A stretch of 64,000 bases of DNA, taken from contig CM070562.1 of assembly GCA_036346405.1 (NCBI GenBank), positions 74,915,482 to 74,979,481 on the forward strand. Reading direction: 5' to 3'. Under the pieces are notes generated by a model that worked only from the letters and a program-made list of their open reading frames with translations, did no database searches and was not told the DNA's origin. The translations under genes and the position numbers were made by a program. The DNA comes from Phyllostachys edulis. Lineage: Eukaryota > Streptophyta > Magnoliopsida > Poales > Poaceae. This document shows positions 32,378-40,833 of this stretch, piece after piece; positions within the stretch are counted from its first letter, which is position 1, and each line of letters opens with the position of its first letter.

Positions 32378-35031
32378 CCAATCTCCGGGTAGCCATCGCC
32401 AACTCTAATGAGGTTATTTTACTACTTGACACATTGGAAGAATTCAGAGCACTTTCCATAGTAGAGTGGAATGCGAGGGATATCTTGAAGGATCACCTCC
32501 ATCGACTCTTAAAACAACAACACATCTATTGGAAGTAGCGAGGAGCCATTAACTGGGCTAAACTGGGGGATGCAAACACCAAATTCTTCCATGCTAGAGC
32601 TACCATTCGTTATCATTCCAATTTCATATCGAACCAGCTAGACACTAATGGAAATGAAGTCAGAAAACATCAGGACAAAGCATCACTATTTTGGGAGGCA
32701 TTCAGAGATAGATTAGGCAACACTACATCACCTGTTATGCACTTCAACCTCGCAGATTTAGTCATTCCGTATGCTAACCTAATTTGGATGGAAGCAGCAT
32801 TTGACCACCAGGAGATTGATGAAGTCGTCAAACTCCTGCCACCAGAAAAATCTCCGGGACCAGATGGCTTCAATGGCCTTTTCGTCAAAAAATGTTGGAG
32901 CATCATCAAACAAGATTTCTATAAGCTCTACGATGCCTTCTTCAGGAATGAGCTCAACCTCCAATCCATAAACTCAGCTCTCATTGCACTTATTCCAAAA
33001 CTGGATACTCCCGTGAGGGTTAATGACTACAGGCCGATCTCTCTACTTAACACCTCTTTCAAGATCCTAATGAAGCTCCTGGCCAAGAGACTTCAAATGG
33101 TTATTTTAGACTTGGTTCATGCTAATCAATATGGGTTCCTGAAAACAAGGACAATTCAGGACTATCTTGCTTGGGCATATGAATTCCTCCACATTTGTCA
33201 CTCTTCCAAGAAGGAGATCATTGTTCTTAAATTAGACTTCAAGAAGGCATTTGACAAAGTGGAACATAAGTCTATCCTGGCAATCTTGAAGCATAAGGGA
33301 TTTGGACCTAATTGGATGACTTGGGTTGCAAATATTCTGAACACTGATTCCTTAGCTGTGCTTCTCAATGGGGTACCCAGAAAAGTCATCTATTGCAGAA
33401 GGGTGTTAGACAAGGAGATCCTCTCTCACCTCTGTTATTTGTACTGGCAGTAGACTTCCTTCAGACGCTCCTTAATAGGGCAATGAACATGGGGTTACTG
33501 ATCCCTCCGGTGAATTTTCTGGCATGCCCGGACTTCCCGGTGGTGCAATACGCAGATGCTACGCTCATTATTATGCAAGCTTGTGCGAAACAGCTCTTTT
33601 TCCTTAAGGGGATCCTTCATTCTTTTGTAGAATCCACAGAGCTTAAGGTCAACTTTGATAAGTCTTACATGATCCCTATCCATGTTCACCCGGACAAGAT
33701 GGATATTCTCTCCCGCACTTTTGGTTGTCAATTGGGCTCTCTTCTGTTCACCTATCTGGGTCTGCCTCTGGGTATGAGCAAACCTAAAATCAAAGACTTC
33801 CTCCCTCTGATTCAAAGGGTAGATAGAAGATTAGCCAGCTACGCGACATTCCTATCCATTGGAGGTAGACTCTACATGTGTCTACTTAAACTCCCAAAGG
33901 GAGTCATCAGGCAAATTGACAAATACCGAAGAAATTGCCTCTGGAGAAGCACTACTATGGATGCCCGTGGTAAATCCCTGGTCTCCTAGAAAGTGGTCTG
34001 CAAGCCCAAAAAGCAAGGAGGATTGGGCATTTTAAACCTAGGAACACAAAATCAAGCGCTCCTCCTCAAGAATCTTCACAAGCTATACAACCATGCCAAC
34101 CTGCCTTGGGTTAAACTGATTTCGGAAGCATATTATCTTAACACCTTACCATCAGATCAGGTACGTATTAGCTCCTTCTGATGGAGAGATATCCTCAAGA
34201 TGCTCCCACAATACAAAGGTCTGGCAACTTGCTCGATTGGAAGCAGGCGTCGGCCGCTCGGAAAGATTTGTGGAATGGGAATTTTCTACAACATCAGCAC
34301 CCAGAACTTCACTCGTTTGCTATATCAGATCTTATCATGGTTGCTTCAGCTAAGCTAGTGGATGAATTTGAGAATCTCTTTCACCTTCCGTTGTCGACTC
34401 AAGCTCATGAACAATACCAACAGGTGAAACATATCACACAAGAATTGGTACTTTCACCACAGGAGGACTCTTGGCACTACATCTGGAACTCACCGAAGTA
34501 CTCTTCAGTCAAGGCTTACCACTTATTCATGGGCTATCTTCCGGAACCTATTTTCTACAAGTGCTGTGGGCATGCATTTGTCAAAGACGCCACAAAGTAT
34601 TCTTTTGGCTTTTACTCAAGGATAGGCTCAATACCAGGAACCTTCTGCATCACAAGAACTGCCTGCTGGATGACTACTCTTGCAAGCTATGTGACCTGGG
34701 GATCGAAGAAACTGTTCATCATCTTTTCTGGTCATGCCCATTTGCCAACCAGTGTTGGGAAACTGTCTGTTCACAATGGTTGCGACATGCCACAACTCAT
34801 CAAGCTCTCTTACATCTCAATGACAGGATTAACCAAACCTTCTTTATGGATATCATCATCCTCGCCGCTTGGCCCATTTGGATCACCAGGAACAATTGGA
34901 TCTTTAATTATCAAACCCCTAGTCTTCTGAATTGGCACCCAATTTTCTCATGGGAGTTTGCCTTGTTGGCTCATCGGGCTAAACCATCTATCAAACCCCT
35001 TCTCACAGACTGGCTTCACCAATTAGCTTAG
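32378..35031 (+). pseudogene. LINE ORF2, reverse transcriptase and C-terminal zinc-binding domain
   Basis: The continuation of ORF2 after the solo LTR starts LSNLRVAIANSNEV. A stop lies near 32537. RT motifs follow: LPPEKSPGPDGFNGLF near 32835-32885, IALIPKLDTPVRVNDYRPIS near 32985-33040, IIVLKLDFKKAFDKVEH near 33215-33265, and KGVRQGDPLSPLLF near 33396-33440 after a one-base frameshift. The catalytic box reads QYADATLII near 33545-33575, where YADD is expected, so one catalytic Asp is lost. After more shifts, 34585-34800 shows FFWLLLKDRLNTRNLL and the Cys/His region CKLCDLGIEETVHHLFWSC of the plant LINE zf-RVT domain. It ends at TAG 35029-35031. Confidence 0.88.
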
Positions 35032-35249
35032 CTGGATTTCTGGATATTTGAGCGTTCTGGGGCTCAGTGATTCATGAAGGAAGCCGCTCTCCACGTGATC
35101 ATTGTAGTTTTTTCTTTTTCTGGTTCTCGGCATTTGTATATTCTCCCTTTTCTCCCCCCTGCCCACCTCTCTCACTCCTCCTTTTCTGTGTATTTATATT
35201 TATTCAATATATACAATAGGTTCTCCCTACTATTTTTCATCAAAAAAAA
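35032..35249 (+). other. LINE 3' UTR and short poly(A) tail
   Basis: A pyrimidine-rich segment ends in TTCTCCCTACTATTTTTCATC and then eight As, the usual ending of grass L1-type LINEs. Copia sequence resumes immediately after. Confidence 0.75.
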
Positions 35250-36250
35250 TCTTAGTGTATTTAGATGATTTGAATATCATCGGGACCCTAGAAGATATTA
35301 AGAAAGCAAGCGCTTACCTGGAGTCGGAGTTCGAAATGAAAGATTTGGGTAAAACCAAATATTGCCTAGGCTAGCAGCTTGAGCATACCCCTGAAGGGAT
35401 TTTAGTACATCAGTCAATCTACACTCAGAAAGTGTTAGAAAGGTTTGGTTTTTAAAAGGCATACCCTTCCAAAGTGCTGATGGTCGAGAGATCCTTGTAG
35501 TAAGACAAGGACACGTTTAGACCTAGAGAAGAGGGGGAAGAAGTCTTGGGACCAGAATTCCCGTACTTGAGCGCACTAGGAGCACTCATGTATTTAGCAA
35601 ACTGTATACTAGACTGGATATTACATTTGCCGTAAACCTATTAGCAACGCATAGTACAGAACCTACCAAAAGGCATTGGTAGGGAATAAAGGACATTTTT
35701 CGATACCTCTAAGGAAGCAAAGATCTTGGTCTATTTTATAGAAAGAGTCAAGACCTAACTATGACTAGCTATGCAGATGTTAGGTACCTGTCAGACCTGC
35801 ATACAGCTAAGTCACAAATAGGCTATGTATTCCTGTGTAGTGGAGCTACAATATCATGAAAATCGTCTAAGCAAAGTCTTGTATCAACTTCGACGAACCA
35901 CTCAAAAATCATAGCACTATACAAGGCCTCGTGCGAATGTTCTTGGCTTCGGCGGATGATTCACCATATCCAGCAATCGTATGGATTGAATACCGCGTAA
36001 ACCCCCACTATTATCTATGAAGATAATGTAGCTTGTGTTGCACAGGTCCAAATGGGTTATGTGAAGAGTCAACTAACAAAGCATATCAACCCAAGTTCTT
36101 CTATGCTTATGAATTGCAAAAGATAGACGAAATTAAAGTACTGTATACTAAGTCATGTCAATAAGTCGCTTCCAGCATCTAGTTTTGAAAGTTGTATACG
36201 TGGAATTGGAATGATGAGACTTAGAGAAGTGCAGAATTTAGGGGGAGAAT
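35250..36250 (+). pseudogene. Copia reverse transcriptase C-terminal half and RNase H
   Basis: It resumes with VYLDDLNIIGTLEDIKKA (catalytic box YLDD) at 35256. EFEMKDLGKTKYCLG and GILVHQSIYTQKVLERFGF follow, then ALGALMYLAN near 35570-35600. RNase H pieces are TSYADVRYLSD near 35760, SQIGYVFLCSGATIS near 35810-35860, IIYEDNVACVAQ near 36010-36050 and QLTKHINPSS near 36070. Multiple stops are present. It completes the RT begun at 20191-21053. Confidence 0.85.
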
Positions 36251-36502
36251 CTTCACAAACTCATTATCGAAATTTGATCACAGATTGAGTAACCAAAGAA
36301 TATATCCTGGAGATTAAATGAAATTGGGTGGATTGTACTCTTTTTCCCTTGACGAGTTGTCCTGAAGTTTCTCAGCTAAGGTTTTTAATGAGGCAATTCA
36401 TGCAGCACAGCAGAACATATTTCATGTACTCTTTTTCCAAAATTTTTCCTACTGAGTTTTTATGGAGTTTCGATGAGACACGAACATGTCAGATGAGTAC
36501 CC

Positions 36503-36513
36503 AAGGGGGAGTG
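36503..36513 (+). other. Polypurine tract of the split copia element
   Basis: CAAGGGGGAG directly precedes the LTR start TGTTAAGAAACC at 36514. A similar purine tract (TTAGGGGGAGA) lies near 36238, just after the end of RNase H. Confidence 0.7.
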
Positions 36514-36771
36514 TTAAGAAACCAGGCCCAGGGCGGTAGTCCTGGCCGATGATGGGTTCCTCATCTGTCCAGTAGCCTGTATAAAGGAGGAGGGACCCCA
36601 ACCATTGTACTACCATTTACAGAAGAGCAATCAAGAGAAGCCAGAAGTCCCCTCATATCTCTGTGTTCAATCTATTATTCTGTTCTTGTGTTCTTGCATT
36701 GTTCTTACGATTTTGAGTTAGTCTATAAGGTAATTGCTCAGACTGGACTCGCCAGCGACAGTTCATCAACA
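36514..36771 (+). repeat. 3' LTR of the split copia element
   Basis: It begins TGTTAAGAAACCAGG, has a TATAAA box at 36581-36586 and ends near TTCATCAACA, about 258 bp. Small LTRs of this kind are normal for copia. The right edge is estimated from the CA end because the partner LTR is not in the window. Confidence 0.65.
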
Positions 36772-38052
36772 ATGTGCAGCCTTGGCAAAAGCTAAGACCA
36801 CCTACCTCGTACTTCCTTCCTTTCCTGCTAGAGACCAGGAGCCACCGAGACAGCAAGCGAAACAAAGAACGAACGGACATTGCTGAGAATAATTTCGTTC
36901 GGGAGCACCTGCTCCTCTTTTTGTCTTTTATTTATTGCTTCTCAACTCTGCTCAACTCCACAATCGTTACATGGAACTAGGCCTTGTTTTATACACACGC
37001 AAAACCGAACAAGACTCGGACTCGGCTGCAGCTTCTATGTATCCTACCCAAACTCAATCTTTCCTAATCCTGTACAAGATTAAAATCCCAACAATAGTGG
37101 GCAACACATCACCGAGCCCACACGCCGGTCACCCAGAGACCCTCGTCTACGTGCCCGGGCATGGAGCTGCTGAGTCCGTGCGCCATGAGACCGGACCCGC
37201 CTTTGCGCCGCTCCTCATGCTCGTGCCCCTGGCGCACGGACTCGCAGCTCCATGCTCGGAGCGTGCGGACGAGAGGCTCCGGGTGCTCAGTGCGCAGACT
37301 CGGCGCTGTGTCGCCCATCAGCGGCTCCATTGTTCCATTTTTGGCTTTGATGTCGAGAGGATGCTAGATTTGCTATTGTTAAAAAAAATGCTATTTTAGC
37401 CAAAAACTCATCAACTTGCTTCTCACCCTTTCACCAAATTGGTGGTTCTCACTAGATATTTATCCAATTCGAATGATATTCACCCATTGGCACAATCGTG
37501 GGAATCACGGCATTGTACATTAGTATACCTGTCTAGATCAAATAAGTACAAGTTGAAGACCCGCTGCTCTGTCCAAGAAAACCAAGAAACGAACCATGTC
37601 CACACAATACATTCTGGAAGCGCGATCATCACAAAGAACCAAACCGCATTTGGAAAACGAAAATCTTGAACCGGTAAACCGCCCCATGTGCGGATGTTTG
37701 TCAGCATTGAAACCACCGAGACAGGTCGCACATCAGCGCAGAAAGATCTCTGTCCGGTTCCGGCTGAACCAAGCGGAAAAGGCTGCCGTTTTCTGCGCTC
37801 CGGCCGAGCAGAGGTGCCCTATTCTCTAGTCCTCTTTAGTGTACTTACCATTTGTCTTGTTACTTGCTGTTAAGCTTGTGAGTGGTGTGAACATTTCACA
37901 AAGTTTAGCCTATCTGACTACTACTCATGGATAAGCACACATGCATTCGCACGGAATTTGAACGAATTCAATTTGAATTTTAAGCTTGTTCGTATCTTGT
38001 TAGAGCAAGGCGCAACGTAGTTCCGCTAGTGAATATGAAGTACATAATATGT
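36772..38052. other. Unassigned intergenic stretch
   Basis: Between the copia LTR and the gag-pro-only element I see no protein domain or RNA gene. The only structure is the foldback at 37086-37334. Short open frames across the foldback are by-products of its high GC content. Confidence 0.5.
37086..37334. repeat. Long GC-rich inverted repeat (foldback), arms about 100 bp
   Basis: The left arm 37086-37185 and the right arm 37230-37334 are imperfect reverse complements around a 44-base loop. The inner 26 bases are nearly perfect: GGAGCTGC(TG)AGTCCGTGCGCC on the left, GGCGCACGGACTCGCAGCTCC on the right. Pairing continues outwards through GGGCAACACATCACCGAG against the complement of CGGCGCTGTGTCGCCC. 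The loop can add a short CATGAG/CTCATG stem. It could be a MITE-derived foldback or a small-RNA hairpin precursor. No transposon TIR or target duplication was identified. Confidence 0.75.
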
Positions 38053-38570
38053 TGTTACACTTGATACCACTCCTTATGCGCAACAACTCTTGGATCAGAT
38101 CAGAATTTATGAGATACGGAACGAGCGTGCACGGTATCAAAAAACGAAGTAAATGAATCTCGTTGGGTGAACAGTAATAACAGCGTCGAAACAATCACGA
38201 CGAGAGAGAAAGATTTGGTGAAGCCAGCCGTAAATTCGTTAAGCACAGCTTCAAAAGAGTACAAGGGATTGTTGCTCTCACAATCCTCTTGAACATTTTG
38301 GGACTCTCGGATCCTTGCCCTATGCAAGAATCTAGTGCTAAAGAATAACCTAACAACTAATTCTCTCATGTGTCTCTCGTGTGTCTCTTGCTTTGGATGA
38401 GTTGGCTTGTGGATTGTGTTCTCTATGAGCACCCCTCATGGCTTTATATAGTGCCCCTAATTCTCCTCCAAAGAGTAGTCAGAATCCTAATCCTATTATG
38501 ATGCATATAGAAATCCTTGTAGCACACATCTCTACGTCTTAGTAGGTTAGGATATGAGTCATCATACTCA
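38053..38570 (-). repeat. 3' LTR of the gag-pro-only copia element
   Basis: This 518-bp LTR starts TGTTACACTTGATACC and ends CATACTCA. A minus-strand TATATAAA lies at 38443-38450. It is paired with 40280-40783. Confidence 0.85.
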
Positions 38571-39169
38571 ATAATTTTCACTTTGACTCTTACCCTTTGA
38601 AATCACCGTGCTCTTCCAACATTTCGCTCTAAGTTGGATCCACCTTTTTTTTGTTTTTCCTCCCACCTTTGGGAGTGCACTCTCCAGAGGGGATCATGCA
38701 CATCACCGCAATATGTGTATTGTTGTTCAGGCTAGCCTGACTAGACCCTCCACCTAAGAGCTTTTTTTTTGTGTAGTTTGATTAATCACTCCTCCTATTC
38801 CTTCAGCCCTCTATGGCATATGTTTGTACTGCCTCCAAGATCCTCCTGTTTGTTGGTACTGCATGGTTGGTCCTACCACATCTTCCTTCTCACAATAGCT
38901 CGCACATTCGCCTCTGCGACCACTAGAGTTTGCAACCATCTTTGTAGTTTCGCACATAATTGCAGATGAGATCTGAGTACGTATCGTTGACGACACTATT
39001 TCCTTCTCCTGGCCAGGATTTTTACCAAACCTCCTATTGGCTACTCTTCCGTTATGATTACCCATTAATCGGTATCCTCCATTGCTCCGCATACTTTTTA
39101 TGAGTACATGGCTTTGTAAGTAATTCACATGACTCCACCTCAAAGTGACACCTCACAACATTTGAGTTC
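38571..39169 (-). other. Internal 3' part of the gag-pro-only element, no recognisable domain
   Basis: About 600 bases between the protease remnant and the 3' LTR show only short, broken frames. No GAG-pre-integrase motif, integrase or RT residues were found, which is where pol would lie in a full element. Confidence 0.6.
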
Positions 39170-39430
39170 AAACGACCTCACAGATATTAAATTCTTCTTT
39201 AAGTCAGGAACATTCCGAACTCTCATCAGTGTCTAATGTGCTCCATCATACATCTCCAATGTAATTATTCCCACCTCAATAATTGTATATTCCTTGCAAT
39301 TCACTAAGTGAATAGTTCCATCTGCCGGGCGTAGAGATCATTTATCAAACATCTCCATCGTTGAACATGTATGGAAGTAACAACCTGAATCTTATATCTA
39401 TCTATGAGAAGTACTTGATTAACTGATGAA
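39170..39430 (-). pseudogene. Copia protease remnant
   Basis: The minus strand gives a DSGCYFHTCSTMEMF-like active-site region (DSG) near 39370-39400, then VGIITLEMYDGAH near 39230-39270 and LMRVRNVPDLKKNLISV near 39185-39235. This matches copia aspartic protease and the linker that follows it. Stops interrupt the frame. It directly follows Gag. Confidence 0.7.
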
Positions 39431-39439
39431 TAGTATGGC

Positions 39440-40255
39440 CGCTTCATCCTTTGCTACTGCCACTAGGCATTCACCTCTCATTTGCTTTCAGCTTGGACTG
39501 TCCTTTATCATATGACCTTCCTCATCACATAGATAGCATACATGTGTGTCCTTGCTCTAGCCCTTGTTCTTCCCATGACTTTTACTTTTGCCTGCAACAC
39601 CTACGACAGTCAATGTTTGATCACCCGAGGATGAAGAATCTGATGACTTCTTCAAGGACTCCACCTCCAATAGATATACAACTGCCTCATTGAAGTTGAA
39701 AGTATTTTTCTCGATGAGAATATTCATCACCAATTGCTCTCATGATGGCGGCAGAGATGACACCAATAGGACAATCTTGTCGTTCTCCTCAATTTTCTTA
39801 TCCACACTAGTCAGCTGTATGATAAGCTTGTTGAAGACATTGAGGTGGTCAATGAACCGTGTGCCTTCCTCTATACGCAATCTATACAGTTGTCTCTTTA
39901 ACACCCACCGGTTTGTCAGCGACTTTATCATATACAATTCTTCTAAGTCACTCCATAATTTCTTCGGTGAATCTCTGCTTGATCACTGAGTACTTTACCT
40001 CATCGGAGATACATAGATGGATTGTACTAACAGCCTTCCGCTCCATTACCTTCCAGTCTTCATCAGGCATCTTTTCTGATTTGTCCCCTTCAAGACTGTC
40101 AATTAACACTTGTTGGATAAGGACATCATTTACCACGCATTACCACATACTGAAATTTCCTCTGCCATCAAATTTCTCTATTTGATTCCACGTCAACATC
40201 GATCTTGATTTGGTGCCTGCGGACGCTTTCTCGACCTCCTCACAAATCATATTAA
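39440..40255 (-). pseudogene. Copia Gag (UBN2-type) remnant
   Basis: From the minus strand near 40200 it reads KFDGRGNFSMW, then VNDVLIQQVLIDSLEGDK, MPDEDWKVMERKAVSTIHLC, TEEIMELWSDLEELYMIKSL, LYRLRIEEGTRFIDHLNVFN and NDKIVLLVSSLPPS. This is the canonical order of plant copia Gag. A zinc knuckle near 39530 reads CYLCDEEGHMIKDS, with the last Cys replaced by Ser. Only a few stops and shifts interrupt the frame (for example near 40150 and 39735). Gag packages the RNA into particles; a nearly intact Gag with no Pol is the defining feature of this element. Confidence 0.85.
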
Positions 40256-40264
40256 TATAGTATT

Positions 40265-40277
40265 GGCTCTGATACCA
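40265..40277 (-). other. Primer-binding site, initiator tRNA-Met
   Basis: The plus strand GGCTCTGATACCA is the exact complement of TGGTATCAGAGCC, two bases inside the LTR at 40280. Confidence 0.9.
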
Positions 40278-40279
40278 CT

Positions 40280-40783
40280 TGTTACACTCTGATACCTCTC
40301 CTTATGCGCAGTATCCCCCGGATCGGAACAAAATTTGTGAGATACGGCATGAGCGTATACGGTATCAAAAACGAACTAGATAAATCTCATAGAGAGAACC
40401 ATAATAACAGCATCGAAACAATCACAACTAGAGAGAAATATATGGTGAAGCCGACCGCAAATTCGTTAAGCATGATCTCAATAGAGTTGTCGCTCTTTCA
40501 CAATCCTCTCGAACCTTTAGGACCATCGGATTCTTGCCCTATACAAGAATTTAGTGCTAAAGAATAACTTAGCATCTAATCATCTCGCACACCTCTTGCT
40601 TTGGATAAGTTGGTTTGTGGTGTGTGTTCTCCATGAGCACCCCTTATAGCTTTCTTTATATAGTGCTCCCTAGTTGTGCTCGAACGAGAAGTTGGAAGTC
40701 TAATCCTGTTAGGATTTATATAGGAATTCTTATAGTACACCTCTTCAAGTCTTAGTAGGTTAGGATATACGTCACTATAGTCA
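40280..40783 (-). repeat. 5' LTR of the gag-pro-only copia element
   Basis: A 504-bp LTR starting TGTTACACTCTGATACC and ending CTATAGTCA. A minus-strand TATATAAA lies at 40655-40662, so its promoter points away from the receptor kinase gene. The receptor coding frame begins about 50 bp to the right. Confidence 0.85.
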
Positions 40784-40806
40784 ACATGTGCCACCAAGTT
40801 TATGCT

Positions 40807-40819
40807 TTATATTTTGCAG
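40807..40819 (+). other. Possible 3' splice site upstream of the receptor kinase start
   Basis: TTATATTTTGCAG followed by GTGAC resembles a plant intron acceptor 14 bases before the preferred ATG at 40834. If used, an upstream non-coding exon would lie at or beyond the retroelement insertion. No donor can be placed in the remaining 20 bases between the LTR and this site. Confidence 0.35.
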
Positions 40820-40833
40820 GTGACAAGTGCCTC

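Larger units (their letters stand above)
21054..35249 (+). mobile_element. L1-type LINE, 5'-truncated, interrupted by a solo LTR
   Basis: The element begins in the last codons of ORF1 (about 21054-21180) and continues with ORF2 endonuclease (21380-22278). After the 10.1-kb solo-LTR block it resumes with RT and a C-terminal zinc-ribbon-like domain (32378-35031). It ends in a 3' UTR with CTACTATTTTTCATC and eight As (35242-35249). Net LINE length is about 4.1 kb. Truncation at the 5' end is normal for target-primed insertion. I could not settle the target duplication: AAGAATCT on the left and AAAAATCT on the right are the only candidates. Confidence 0.85.
20191..36771 (+). mobile_element. Ty1/copia element split by a LINE insertion (5' end missing)
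   Basis: Copia RT reads through 20191-21053 and resumes at 35250, then RNase H, PPT and a 258-bp LTR end the element. Its 5' LTR, gag and integrase are not found between 20191 and the Tat LTR. The simplest reading is that the Tat element inserted into this copia element and the remainder lies left of the window. Both coding halves carry stops. Confidence 0.75.
38053..40783 (-). mobile_element. Short copia-type LTR element carrying only gag and protease (TR-GAG-like)
   Basis: Two direct LTRs (38053-38570 and 40280-40783) flank 1.7 kb. A perfect initiator tRNA-Met PBS lies at 40265-40277, so it runs right to left. The inside encodes a copia Gag and protease remnant and nothing recognisable as integrase, RT or RNase H. 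Structure and size (2.7 kb) match non-autonomous gag-bearing elements that depend on a partner's Pol. The flanks TATGT (left) and CATGT (right, one base beyond the LTR edge) are a possible imperfect target duplication. The LTRs are visibly diverged, so it is not recent. Confidence 0.85.

Noticed and set aside
34181..34930. A 249-codon plus-strand frame
   Set aside because: It overlaps the LINE zinc-binding domain in another frame (34471-35031), which has the real motifs.
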